A stretch of DNA of 64,000 bases from Streptomyces adelaidensis. Its GTDB lineage: Bacteria > Actinomycetota > Actinomycetes > Streptomycetales > Streptomycetaceae. Positions 16,698 through 25,688 of this stretch are shown here, piece by piece; positions within the stretch are counted from its first letter, which is position 1; each line of letters starts with the position of its first letter. The DNA is taken from positions 1 through 64,000 of the forward strand of contig NZ_JAEMUX010000039.1 of the NCBI RefSeq assembly GCF_016598475.1, given 5' to 3'. Made by a program: the position numbers and the translations under genes. The notes below the pieces were generated by a model, which saw nothing but the letters and a program-made list of their open reading frames with translations, had not been told where the DNA came from and made no database searches.

Positions 16698-18319
16698 AGG
16701 ACGGCGTGAACGGCGTGGCACTCGCCGTCTTCATCTTCTTCTTCCTGGCCGTCACGGTCATGGGCTTCCTGGCCGCGCGCTGGCGCAAGGCCGAGAACGA
16801 CAGCCTCGACGAATGGGGCCTGGGCGGACGGTCGTTCGGCACCTGGGTCACCTGGTTCCTGCTCGGCGGCGACCTCTACACGGCGTACACCTTCGTCGCC
16901 GTACCCGCGGCGATCTACGCGGCGGGCGCGGCCGGCTTCTTCGCGGTGCCCTACACGATCCTGATCTACCCGCTGATCTTCACGTTCCTGCCCCGCCTGT
17001 GGTCGGTCTCGCACAAGCACGGCTATGTGACGACCTCGGACTTCGTGCGCGGCCGCTTCGGCTCCAAAGGCCTGTCGCTGGCGGTGGCCCTGACCGGCAT
17101 CCTGGCGACCATGCCGTACATCGCGCTCCAGCTCGTCGGTATCCAGGCGGTTCTCGACGTGATGGGCGTCGGCGGCGGCGAGGACACCAACTGGTTCATC
17201 AAGGACCTGCCGCTGCTGATCGCGTTCGGTGTGCTGGCCGCGTACACGTACTCGTCGGGTCTGCGTGCCCCGGCGCTGATCGCGTTCGTGAAGGACACCC
17301 TGATCTACATCGTCATCGCGGTGGCGATCATCTACATCCCGATCAAGCTCGGCGGCTTCGACGAGATCTTCGCCAAGGCCAGCGAGGCGTACGGGCAGAC
17401 CAACCCGGCGACGGGCGCACCGCGCGGTGCCCTCGTCCCGGGCGAGGCCAACCAGTGGACGTACGCGACCCTGGCCCTCGGCTCGGCCCTCGCGCTCTTC
17501 ATGTACCCGCACTCGATCACGGCGACGCTGTCCTCGAAGAGCCGTGAGGTGATCCGCCGCAACACCACGATCCTCCCCCTGTACTCCCTGATGCTGGGCC
17601 TGCTCGCCCTGCTCGGCTTCATGGCGATCGCGGCCGGGATCAAGGTGCAGAACGGGCAGCTCGCCATTCCGCAGCTCTTCGAGACGATGTTCCCGGACTG
17701 GTTCGCGGGTGTCGCCTTCGCGGCCATCGGCATCGGCGCGCTCGTCCCGGCGGCGATCATGTCCATCGCGGCCGCGAACCTCTTCACCCGCAACATCTAC
17801 AAGGACTTCATCCGGCCGGACGCCACGCCCGCGCAGGAGACCAAGGTCTCCAAGCTGGTGTCGCTGCTGGTGAAGGTAGGAGCCCTGGTCTTCGTCCTGA
17901 CGATGGACAAGACAGTCGCCATCAACTTCCAGCTCCTGGGCGGCATCTGGATCCTCCAGACCTTCCCGGCCCTGGTCGGCGGCCTCTTCACCCGCTGGTT
18001 CCACCGCTGGGCCCTCCTCGCCGGCTGGGCGGTCGGCATGCTCTACGGCACGATGGCCGCGTACGGCGTGGCCTCCCCCACGCAGAAGCACTTCGGCGGC
18101 TCCTCGGCGGAGATCCCCGGCATCGGCGAGATCGGCTACATCGGCCTCACCGCCTTCGTCCTGAACGTGGTGATCACAGTCGTCCTGACGTTCGTCCTGC
18201 GGGCGGCCAAGGCCCCCGACGGCATCGACGAGACCAGGCCGGAGGACTACACGGCGGACGCGGGAGACGCGGGCGTCCAGGTCGAACTGCCGCCGGCCAC
18301 GGCGGGTACGAGCCACTAG
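16694..18319 (+). CDS. Sodium:solute symporter, MctP-like monocarboxylate permease
   Basis: 541-aa SSF-family transporter with about 13 hydrophobic segments, beginning with VALAVFIFFFLAVTVMGFLAARW. WGLGGRSFGTWVTWFLLGGDLYTAYTF matches the MctP/YhjB branch that takes up pyruvate, lactate or similar small acids. The large extracellular insert (TNPATGAPRGALVPGE) and the SMPHSI-like MYPHSITATLSS segment fit this branch. The C-terminal tail is acidic. It pairs with the overlapping small membrane protein. A strong palindromic hairpin follows the stop. Substrate is inferred only from family resemblance. Confidence 0.88.
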   Translation: MKDGVNGVALAVFIFFFLAVTVMGFLAARWRKAENDSLDEWGLGGRSFGTWVTWFLLGGDLYTAYTFVAVPAAIYAAGAAGFFAVPYTILIYPLIFTFLPRLWSVSHKHGYVTTSDFVRGRFGSKGLSLAVALTGILATMPYIALQLVGIQAVLDVMGVGGGEDTNWFIKDLPLLIAFGVLAAYTYSSGLRAPALIAFVKDTLIYIVIAVAIIYIPIKLGGFDEIFAKASEAYGQTNPATGAPRGALVPGEANQWTYATLALGSALALFMYPHSITATLSSKSREVIRRNTTILPLYSLMLGLLALLGFMAIAAGIKVQNGQLAIPQLFETMFPDWFAGVAFAAIGIGALVPAAIMSIAAANLFTRNIYKDFIRPDATPAQETKVSKLVSLLVKVGALVFVLTMDKTVAINFQLLGGIWILQTFPALVGGLFTRWFHRWALLAGWAVGMLYGTMAAYGVASPTQKHFGGSSAEIPGIGEIGYIGLTAFVLNVVITVVLTFVLRAAKAPDGIDETRPEDYTADAGDAGVQVELPPATAGTSH

Positions 18320-18324
18320 GTGTC

Positions 18325-18361
18325 GTGGTTCCCCGCGCCCTGAAGGGGCGCGGGGAACCAC
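18325..18361. terminator. REP-type hairpin terminator after the symporter
   Basis: A 16-bp perfect stem, gtggttccccgcgccc with gggcgcggggaaccac around tgaag. It belongs to the very common Streptomyces ccccgcgcccctgaagggg repeat. Related copies lie near 26396 and 35275. Confidence 0.85.
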
Positions 18362-18450
18362 GCGCGCAACCACGGATCACCCGGACCCGCCACAGAACCA
18401 GGAACCCGGCACCCCGAGCTCTCACCCCCCACCCGGGCTACGCTGGCCGT

Positions 18451-19440
18451 GTGACCGCCCGTGCACCGATCGTCCTCGACAGCGACCCCGGCATCGACGA
18501 CGCCGTGGCCCTCCAGTACCTGCTGGGAACAGGGCTGTGGGACCTCAAGGCGTACACATCGACCGGCGGCAACCTTCCAGCCGACGCGACCTACGCCAAC
18601 GCCCGCGCCCTCGCCCGCGCCCTGCGCATCGACGCCGACATCCCGGTGCACCGAGGCGCGGTCCGCCCCCTGTCCCGCCTCCCCTACCGTGAGGCATCCG
18701 CCTTCCACGGCCCGGCAGGCCTCGGTGACGAGACACTGCCCGACTCGACGGCCCCGCACCCGACGGAGTCCTCAGCGCAGGCACTGCTCCGCCTCTCCCG
18801 TGTGTACGAGGGCGAGCTGACGGTGTGCGCCACGGGCCCGCTCACGAACGTGGCCATCGCGGTGCTGGAGGACCCGCACTTCGCCCGCCGCGTGAAGAAG
18901 TTCGTGTTCATGGGCGGCGCCGCACAGGTGCCGGGGAACTTCACGCCGGTCGCCGAGTTCAACCTCTGGGCCGACCCGGACGCCGCCGAGGTGGTCCTCT
19001 CCTCCGGCATCCCGTTCACCATGGTCGATCTGGACGCCTCGCACCGCTGGCTGTTCCGCCCGGCCGACCTCGCGGCGCTGGAGGCCGCGGGCCCGGGCAC
19101 GGCCCTCGCCGCCCGGCTGATGCGCACGTACATGGACGCGTACACCCGCCACGGCGGCGACGGCACCTGCCCGTTGCACGATCCGCTGGCCGTGGGGGTC
19201 TGCGGGGACGAGGCGTTCGTCGAGGCCGCCGAGGGTGCCGTCGTCGTGGAGTGCGCGAGCGAACTCACCCGGGGCCAGACCGTGTTCGTGCCGGCCGGCG
19301 CCCGACGCGTCTACTACTCCGAGTCCCCCGCCCTGACCGCCCGCCTCCGCGCCACCGGCCGCGTGTCCCTGGGCCCGGGCACGCGGGACTTCAGCAAGGA
19401 CTTCGTGGCGACGCTGCCGCGCTGGGCGGCGGTGGGCTGA
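18451..19440 (+). CDS. Inosine/uridine-preferring nucleoside hydrolase family protein
   Basis: 329-aa enzyme that hydrolyses the N-glycosidic bond of ribonucleosides, for salvage. The Ca2+-binding signature DSDPGIDDAVAL is at the N-terminus. CATGPLTNVAIAV, FVFMGGAAQVPGNFTPVAEFNLWADPDAA and the C-terminal CPLHDPLAV Asp motif complete the family active site. GTG 18451 is the natural start: only eight residues precede the DxD motif, as in relatives. The ribosome-binding site is weak. The gene stands alone between the symporter hairpin and the nrd riboswitch region. Specific nucleoside preference is not predictable. Confidence 0.92.
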   Translation: MTARAPIVLDSDPGIDDAVALQYLLGTGLWDLKAYTSTGGNLPADATYANARALARALRIDADIPVHRGAVRPLSRLPYREASAFHGPAGLGDETLPDSTAPHPTESSAQALLRLSRVYEGELTVCATGPLTNVAIAVLEDPHFARRVKKFVFMGGAAQVPGNFTPVAEFNLWADPDAAEVVLSSGIPFTMVDLDASHRWLFRPADLAALEAAGPGTALAARLMRTYMDAYTRHGGDGTCPLHDPLAVGVCGDEAFVEAAEGAVVVECASELTRGQTVFVPAGARRVYYSESPALTARLRATGRVSLGPGTRDFSKDFVATLPRWAAVG

Positions 19441-19801
19441 GCGGGGGCGCTGCCGGGGCCCGGCCGGAGCCTTGCCGGAGCCTTGCCGAGGCCTGGCGAC
19501 CGCCGCCTGGGCACGCGCGGCCGCACACGAGCCACGCCGGCCGGGCCGATCATCTGACAAGCCGTCGCCCCTGTGGAAAACCGCCGTCACGCCTCCCGGC
19601 CCCTGACGCAGACTGCGGCCATGGACCACGAACGCCTGCGCTTCACCCGCACACCGGAGCACGACCAAAAACCCCGTTCCGTGCCTCGACGACCTCACGC
19701 ACCTCACCTACGAGTTGACGCTCTGACACGCTCCGAAGTCGACGAGACACAACATCTGGTGGTGTCCCCGCAGCCCGACACAAGATGTATGCTCATGCTC
19801 G

Positions 19802-19900
19802 CTGTCGCCGCAGGGGAATCCGGTGCAAATCCGGAACTGTCCCGCAACGGTGTACTTGCGTGCGTTCGCACGCCTGCTGAGTCCGAGGACCTGCCGACAG
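19802..19900 (+). promoter_or_regulatory. Cobalamin (B12) riboswitch upstream of nrdAB
   Basis: P1 stem ctgtcg (19802-19807) pairs with cgacag (19895-19900). The conserved core gggaatccggtgcaaatccg, then gaactgtcccgcaacggtg, and gagtccgaggacctgcc, are the hallmarks of adenosylcobalamin aptamers. It lies about 140 bp before nrdA. Control of the class Ia nrdABS operon by B12 through a riboswitch is established in Streptomyces. When B12 is present the class II enzyme suffices and nrdAB is shut off. The rest of 19441-20037 shows no gene; a repeated ccggagccttg motif lies at about 19464-19490. Confidence 0.95.
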
Positions 19901-20037
19901 TGCGCCCGGCCGTCCCGGTCCGGGTGTCCTGACGTCCGGGCCTCGCGGAATGGGCCGGTGGACGCGACGCCCCGTGCGCTCGTGTGCTGCCGCCTGCCTT
20001 CCGCAAGGCCCCTTGCCGAGCGAGGGAGAGCCCCCAC

Positions 20038-22443
20038 GTGACCATCGCGCCAGCCGAACCGGTTTCAGCCGACCTGGCTTCAGCCACCCCGGCGACGGAG
20101 ACCGACGGTCCCCGTACCGCGTTGCTGCGGACCCTGACCGAGCTGACCGTCGACCTCCCCGACGCCGACCCCGGCCGGGTCGCCGCCGCCGCGCTGCGTG
20201 GCCGGTCCGCCCGGGCCGACGAGACGGAGCTGCGCGAGCTGGCCACGGAGGCGGCCGCCGGCCTCATCTCCGAGGACCCCGCCTACTCGAAGCTGGCCGC
20301 CCGGCTGCTGGCCATCGGCATCCGTGCCGAGGCCGCCTCCCAGGGCGTCACGACGTTCACCGAGTCCATCGCCGTGGGCCACCGGGAAGGCCTCGTCGCC
20401 GACCGCACCGCGGAGTTCACCCGGCTGCACGCCGGGCGCCTCGACGCCCTCGTCGACGCCGCCGGCGACGACCGCTTCGGCTACTTCGGTCTGCGCACCC
20501 TGCACAGCCGTTACCTGCTCCGGCACCCCATCACCCGCAAGGTCATCGAGACGCCCCAGCACTTCATGCTGCGTGTCGCCGCCGGCCTCGCCGAGGACGA
20601 GACCGCGCGCGCCGTCGACGAAGTGGCCGCGCTCTACGGGCTCATGAGCCGCCTCGACTACCTGCCCTCCTCCCCCACGCTCTTCAACTCCGGTACGCGA
20701 CACCCCCAGATGTCGTCCTGCTACCTGCTCGATTCCCCCCTGGACGAGCTGGACTCCATCTACGACCGCTACCACCAGGTGGCCCGCCTCTCGAAGCACG
20801 CCGGCGGCATCGGCCTGTCGTACTCCCGCATCCGCTCCCGCGGTTCGCTGATCCGGGGCACCAACGGGCACTCCAACGGCATCGTGCCGTTCCTGAAGAC
20901 CCTGGACGCCTCGGTGGCCGCGGTGAACCAGGGCGGCCGACGCAAGGGCGCGGCCGCGGTCTACCTGGAGACCTGGCACTCCGACATCGAGGAGTTCCTC
21001 GAGCTGCGCGACAACACCGGTGAGGACGCCCGGCGTACGCACAACCTGAACCTGGCGCACTGGATCCCGGACGAGTTCATGCGCCGCGTCAACGCCGACC
21101 AGCAGTGGTCCCTGTTCTCCCCGGCGGACGTGCCCGAGCTGGTCGACCTGTGGGGCGAGGAGTTCGAGGCGGCGTACCGCGAGGCGGAGACGAACGGCCT
21201 GGCGAAGAAGACCATCCCGGCCCGTGACCTCTACGGCCGCATGATGCGCACCCTCGCACAGACCGGCAACGGCTGGATGACCTTCAAGGACGCGGCCAAC
21301 CGCACGGCCAACCAGACGGCCGAGCCGGGCCATGTCGTCCACTCCTCCAACCTCTGCACGGAGATCCTGGAGGTCACGGACGACGGGGAGACGGCGGTCT
21401 GCAACCTGGGTTCGGTGAACCTGGGCGCGTTCGTCACCGGCGGGGAAATGGACTGGGAGCGGCTGGACGAGACCGTCCGCACCGCCGTCACCTTCCTCGA
21501 CCGCGTGGTCGACATCAACTTCTACCCGACCGAGCAGGCGGGCCGTTCCAACGCCAGGTGGCGCCCGGTCGGCCTCGGCGCGATGGGCCTCCAGGACGTC
21601 TTCTTCAAGCTCCGTCTGCCCTTCGACTCCCCGGAGGCGAAGGCCCTGTCCACCCGTATCGCCGAGCGCATCATGCTCGCCGCGTACGAGGCCTCGGCCG
21701 ACCTCGCCGAGCGCGACGGCCCGCTGCCGGCCTGGGAGAAGACGCGTACGGCCCGTGGTGTGCTGCACCCCGACCACTACGGCGTCGAGTTCACCTGGCC
21801 GGAGCGCTGGGCGGCCCTGCGCGAGCGGATCGCCACGACGGGCATGCGCAACTCGCTGCTGCTCGCCATCGCGCCGACGGCCACCATCGCCTCGATCGCC
21901 GGGGTCTACGAGTGCATCGAGCCGCAGGTCTCCAACCTGTTCAAGCGCGAGACCCTGTCCGGCGAGTTCCTCCAGGTCAACTCGTACCTGGTGAAGGAGC
22001 TGAAGGAGCTGGGCGTCTGGGACGCCCGCACCCGTGAGGCGCTGCGCGACTCGGGCGGCTCGGTGCAGGACTTCGCGTGGATCCCGGCCGACGTAAGGGC
22101 GCTGTACCGCACGGCGTGGGAGATCCCGCAGCGCGGCCTGATCGACATGGCCGCCGACCGCACGCCGTACCTGGACCAGGCGCAGTCGCTGAACCTGTTC
22201 CTGGAGACGCCGACCATCGGCAAGCTCTCCTCGATGTACGCGTACGCCTGGAAGTCGGGGCTGAAGACCACGTACTACCTGCGCTCGCGTCCGGCGACCC
22301 GTATCGCCCGCGCCGCCCAGGGCCAGGCACCGGCCCAGACGCAGGCGCGGCCCGAGAAGACCGTCCCCCTCCAGCAGGTGACCTCAGAAGAGGCCCTCGC
22401 CTGCTCCCTTGAGAACCCCGAGTCCTGCGAGGCCTGCCAGTAA
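20038..22443 (+). CDS. nrdA: Ribonucleotide reductase class Ia, large subunit
   Basis: 801-aa catalytic subunit that reduces ribonucleoside diphosphates to deoxy forms with NrdB. The N-terminal region is a degenerate ATP-cone-like stretch. The barrel has SSPTLFNSGTRHPQMSSCYLLD with the first redox Cys, SSNLCTEILE...CNLGSVNL with the Asn-Cys-Glu active site, and a C-terminal ESCEACQ (CxxC) that regenerates the active site. The GTG at 20038 follows GAGGGAGAG, and the upstream frame lies in the riboswitch expression platform. The TAA overlaps the nrdB ATG by one base. Expression should fall when cobalamin binds the upstream aptamer. Confidence 0.95.
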   Translation: MTIAPAEPVSADLASATPATETDGPRTALLRTLTELTVDLPDADPGRVAAAALRGRSARADETELRELATEAAAGLISEDPAYSKLAARLLAIGIRAEAASQGVTTFTESIAVGHREGLVADRTAEFTRLHAGRLDALVDAAGDDRFGYFGLRTLHSRYLLRHPITRKVIETPQHFMLRVAAGLAEDETARAVDEVAALYGLMSRLDYLPSSPTLFNSGTRHPQMSSCYLLDSPLDELDSIYDRYHQVARLSKHAGGIGLSYSRIRSRGSLIRGTNGHSNGIVPFLKTLDASVAAVNQGGRRKGAAAVYLETWHSDIEEFLELRDNTGEDARRTHNLNLAHWIPDEFMRRVNADQQWSLFSPADVPELVDLWGEEFEAAYREAETNGLAKKTIPARDLYGRMMRTLAQTGNGWMTFKDAANRTANQTAEPGHVVHSSNLCTEILEVTDDGETAVCNLGSVNLGAFVTGGEMDWERLDETVRTAVTFLDRVVDINFYPTEQAGRSNARWRPVGLGAMGLQDVFFKLRLPFDSPEAKALSTRIAERIMLAAYEASADLAERDGPLPAWEKTRTARGVLHPDHYGVEFTWPERWAALRERIATTGMRNSLLLAIAPTATIASIAGVYECIEPQVSNLFKRETLSGEFLQVNSYLVKELKELGVWDARTREALRDSGGSVQDFAWIPADVRALYRTAWEIPQRGLIDMAADRTPYLDQAQSLNLFLETPTIGKLSSMYAYAWKSGLKTTYYLRSRPATRIARAAQGQAPAQTQARPEKTVPLQQVTSEEALACSLENPESCEACQ

Positions 22444-23456
22444 TGAGCTCCACCGAGAAGAACCTCCTCGACCCGGGCTTCGAGCTGACTCTCCGCCCGA
22501 TGCGCTACCCGGACTTCTACGAGCGCTACCGGGACGCCATCAAGAACACCTGGACCGTGGAGGAGGTCGACCTCCACTCGGACGTCACCGACCTCGCGAA
22601 GCTGTCCGAGGGCGAGCAGCACATGATCGGCCGGCTGGTCGCCTTCTTCGCGACGGGCGACTCGATCGTCGCGAACAACCTGGTGCTGACCCTCTACAAG
22701 CACATCAACTCCCCCGAGGCGCGCCTGTATCTGAGCAGGCAGCTCTTCGAGGAGGCGGTGCACGTCCAGTTCTACTTGACGCTGCTCGACACCTATCTGC
22801 CCGACCCGCAGGACAGGGCGGCGGCTTTCGACGCCGTCGAGAGCATCCCCTCCATCCGCGAGAAGGCAGAGTTCTGCTTCAAGTGGATCAACGAGGTCGA
22901 GAAGCTGGACCGCCTGGAGACGAAGGCCGACCGCCGCCGCTTCCTGCTCAACCTGATCTGCTTCGCCGCGTGCATCGAGGGCCTGTTCTTCTACGGCGCC
23001 TTCGCGTACGTCTACTGGTTCCGCAGCCGGGGCCTGCTGCACGGCCTGGCGACCGGCACCAACTGGGTGTTCCGCGACGAGACGATGCACATGAGCTTCG
23101 CCTTCGAGGTGGTCGACACCGTCCGCAAGGAGGAGCCGGAGCTCTTCGACGACCAGCTTCAGCAGCAGGTGACCGACATGCTGCGGGAGGCCGTCGAGGC
23201 CGAGCTGCAGTTCGGGCGCGACCTGTGCGGTGACGGCCTGCCGGGCATGAACACCGAGTCGATGCGGCAGTACCTGGAGTGCGTCGCCGACCAGCGCCTG
23301 ACGCGCCTCGGCTTCGCGCCGGTCTACGGCTCCGAGAACCCGTTCTCCTTCATGGAGCTGCAGGGCGTGCAGGAGCTGACCAACTTCTTCGAGCGGCGCC
23401 CGTCCGCGTACCAGGTCGCGGTGGAGGGCACCGTCGACCTGGACGAGGACTTCTAG
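22443..23456 (+). CDS. nrdB: Ribonucleotide reductase class Ia, small subunit
   Basis: 337-aa ferritin-like radical subunit that houses the di-iron centre and supplies the radical to NrdA. Metal-ligand helices are recognisable: RQLFEEAVHVQFY (E...H), ICFAACIEGLFF and NWVFRDETMHMSFAFEVV. The acidic C-terminus ends TVDLDEDF, the tail that docks onto NrdA. Its start overlaps the nrdA stop (TAATG). It ends 10 bp from the stop of a convergent secreted-protein gene, so the operon stops here. Confidence 0.95.
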   Translation: MSSTEKNLLDPGFELTLRPMRYPDFYERYRDAIKNTWTVEEVDLHSDVTDLAKLSEGEQHMIGRLVAFFATGDSIVANNLVLTLYKHINSPEARLYLSRQLFEEAVHVQFYLTLLDTYLPDPQDRAAAFDAVESIPSIREKAEFCFKWINEVEKLDRLETKADRRRFLLNLICFAACIEGLFFYGAFAYVYWFRSRGLLHGLATGTNWVFRDETMHMSFAFEVVDTVRKEEPELFDDQLQQQVTDMLREAVEAELQFGRDLCGDGLPGMNTESMRQYLECVADQRLTRLGFAPVYGSENPFSFMELQGVQELTNFFERRPSAYQVAVEGTVDLDEDF

Positions 23457-23466
23457 ACCGCCGAGG

Positions 23467-24261
23467 TCACTTGAGTGTGACCGCGTCCCCGGCCGACGTG
23501 ACCCGTGCCGTCGTCGTCGTGCCGGGGAAGTACCAGCGCCAGCTGCCCGCCGACGTGGCGGTCACCTTGGTGCTGAGCTTGCCGGCGCCGCCCGTCTTCA
23601 CCGTCTTGACCGGGGTGTAGCGGGTGGCGCCCTTCTTCTTGAACTGGAGCTGGACCGGCTGCCCGGTGAACCCGCCGTACTTCAGGGTCTCCCAGTTGGC
23701 CCGGGTCAGGCTGCCGGTGACAGTGACCTTCGCGCCCTTGGCGACCTTCGCCGGCTTGACGACCGTGGTGAGGGTCGAGGCACGCTTGACCTTGTAGCGG
23801 GCGATGTTGTCGGAGATCCAGTAGTCGCCGTCGTTCGCCTTGACGGTGGCGTTGACCTGCCAGACGCCGGCCGCGGCGTTGGTGTCGCCCTCGGTGCTCT
23901 GCGGGATCCACTCGGGATCGACCGTCATGGTGGCCGTGCACACCGAGGTGGTCCTGCTCTTCTTGACGCACTTGGTGCCGGTCCAGTCGAAGAAGCTGCC
24001 CGCGTTGTCGGCGTTGAAGGTGCTGACGCGGGTGAGCCCCTTCACGCCCGAGTTGTCCCTGACCGTGATGGCGACCGGGAACGTGATCGTCTTCGACGTC
24101 CCCACGATGACGTTCTTGCCGCCCTTGACGACCGCCTTCGTGACGCGGACGTCGCCCTTGCCCTCCGCGTGGGCCCCCGTCGCCGCCAGCAGCACCAGGG
24201 CCGCCGCCCCGCCCGCCACGGCCAGGGTCCGGCCGTGCGCGGGGCGCGTTCTGTGTCTCAT
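23467..24261 (-). CDS. Secreted Ig-like hypothetical protein
   Basis: 264-aa exported protein. A cleavable signal peptide (RTLAVAGGAAALVLLAATGAHAE, cut near AHA-E) is followed by about 230 residues rich in Val, Thr and Lys with no membrane segment. The mature part looks like two beta-sandwich modules; VVKPAKVAKGAKVTVTGSLT is typical of Ig-like adhesion/scaffold repeats in Streptomyces secreted proteins. Two Cys (CVKK and SVC) may form a disulfide. Function is unknown. Its placement between nrdB and the AraC gene, on the opposite strand, separates them. Confidence 0.8.
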   Translation of the reverse strand: MRHRTRPAHGRTLAVAGGAAALVLLAATGAHAEGKGDVRVTKAVVKGGKNVIVGTSKTITFPVAITVRDNSGVKGLTRVSTFNADNAGSFFDWTGTKCVKKSRTTSVCTATMTVDPEWIPQSTEGDTNAAAGVWQVNATVKANDGDYWISDNIARYKVKRASTLTTVVKPAKVAKGAKVTVTGSLTRANWETLKYGGFTGQPVQLQFKKKGATRYTPVKTVKTGGAGKLSTKVTATSAGSWRWYFPGTTTTARVTSAGDAVTLK

Positions 24262-24325
24262 GATCCTCCCCTTGGGTCGAGGAGAGGCTACACAGGAGAG
24301 CTGCTGCTGTCGTACAGATATGCGA

Positions 24326-24559
24326 TCAGGCGGCGCGAGCGGTGCGGTGCGCAGGGGAGGCGGCTCCCCGGGCGCCTGCGTGCGGGTGCCGCCCCGGCCC
24401 GGACCCGTCGACGGCCGCGGCGCGCCGCTCCGCCGCCCTGAGCTGCCGGTCGATGCGCCGGTCGCGCATGACGCCGATGATCGAGGGCAGCACGACCAGG
24501 GCCAGCATGCCGAGGACGGTCAGTGTTCCGATGAGTGCCTGCAGCTGTGTCGTTTCCAT
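24326..24559 (-). CDS. Small membrane protein, hypothetical
   Basis: About 77 aa: one transmembrane helix (LIGTLTVLGMLALVVLPSIIGVM), then a basic region (RDRRIDRQLRAAERRAAAV) and a flexible His/Gly/Ala tail. I take the ATG at 24559 (METTQLQAL). A GTG at 24583 would add eight residues but overlaps the only AAGGAG. It lies upstream of the secreted protein on the same strand and diverges from the AraC regulator across 93 bp. No family recognised. Confidence 0.55.
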   Translation of the reverse strand: METTQLQALIGTLTVLGMLALVVLPSIIGVMRDRRIDRQLRAAERRAAAVDGSGPGRHPHAGARGAASPAHRTARAA

Positions 24560-24652
24560 GGACACCACTGTCGTGCCGAACACTCCTTACAAATAGTGGC
24601 AGGACTGCCGCACCCCCTCGAATCACTGCCACTTCCGAGGCACACTGGCAGC

Positions 24653-25615
24653 ATGCTGAAGAACGTGGCCGCCGTCCTCCTGGACGGTGTGCATCCTTTC
24701 GAACTGGGTGTCGTCTGCGAGGTCTTCGGCCTCGACCGCAGCGACGAGGGCCTGCCGGTGTACGACTTCGCGGTCGCGTCGGCGGAGGGCCCGACCCTGC
24801 GGACGCACGCCGGGTTCACGATCTCCACCTCGTACGGCCTGGACCGGCTCGACGAAGCCGACCTCGTCGTCGTACCGGCGGGCGAGAGTTTTGTACGGCG
24901 GATCTACCCGGCCGAGCTACTGGACGCGCTGCGCCGGGCCGCCGACCGGGGCGCCCGGGTGCTGAGCGTGTGCTCGGGTGTGTTCGTGCTCGGCGCGGCG
25001 GGGCTGCTGGACGGGCGGCCCTGCGCGGTGCACTGGCGGCACGCCGAGGAGCTGTCCCGGCAGTATCCGCGTGCGGTGGTCGAGCCGGACGTGCTGTACG
25101 TGGACGCGGACCCGGTGATCACCTCGGCGGGCACGGCGGCCGGCATCGACGCCTGTCTGCACATCGTCCGCAAGGAGCAGGGTCCGGAGGTCGCCAACAA
25201 GATCGCCCGGCGGATGATCGTGCCGCCGCACCGGGACGGCGGTCAGGCCCAGTACATCGAGCGGCCACTGCCGCGTTCGCGGTGCGACACGGTCGGGGAG
25301 GTGCTGGCCTGGATGGAGCGCCACCTCGACGAGGAGGTCACCGTCGAACAGCTCGCCGCCCGCGCCCATATGTCCCCGCGCACGTTCGCCCGCCGCTTCC
25401 AGCAGGAGACCGGGACCACCCCGTACCGCTGGATCCTGCGCCAACGGGTGCTGCTGGCCCAGCGGTTGCTGGAGGCGACGGACGAGACGGTGGATGCGAT
25501 CGCGTGGCGCACCGGCTTCGGCACCGCCGCCGCTCTGCGCCATCACTTCGTACGGTCACTGGGCACAACCCCTCAGGCGTACCGCCGGACGTTCCGTGGT
25601 CCGGAGGCGGCCTGA
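24653..25615 (+). CDS. nrdS: AraC-family regulator with DJ-1/PfpI-like domain (candidate NrdS)
   Basis: 320 aa. The N-terminal ~185 residues form a GATase1/DJ-1-like domain with the nucleophile elbow VLSVCSGVFVLGAAGLLDGR. The C-terminal ~110 residues are a double helix-turn-helix AraC domain (EQLAARAHMSPRTFARRFQQETGTTPYRWI and VDAIAWRTGFGTAAALRHHF). In S. coelicolor an AraC-like gene, nrdS, belongs to the nrdABS operon. This gene is the obvious counterpart by type and neighbourhood. However, two opposite-strand genes lie between it and nrdB, so it must have its own promoter here. The ATG at 24653 has only weak upstream pairing (gcag). Confidence 0.75.
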   Translation: MLKNVAAVLLDGVHPFELGVVCEVFGLDRSDEGLPVYDFAVASAEGPTLRTHAGFTISTSYGLDRLDEADLVVVPAGESFVRRIYPAELLDALRRAADRGARVLSVCSGVFVLGAAGLLDGRPCAVHWRHAEELSRQYPRAVVEPDVLYVDADPVITSAGTAAGIDACLHIVRKEQGPEVANKIARRMIVPPHRDGGQAQYIERPLPRSRCDTVGEVLAWMERHLDEEVTVEQLAARAHMSPRTFARRFQQETGTTPYRWILRQRVLLAQRLLEATDETVDAIAWRTGFGTAAALRHHFVRSLGTTPQAYRRTFRGPEAA

Positions 25616-25688
25616 GGGGTGGACCCGGCGCGCGTGACAGGTGACCGGAAGCCTCGCGGGGCTCGAGCCCCGGCCGTCGCTCCCCGGC

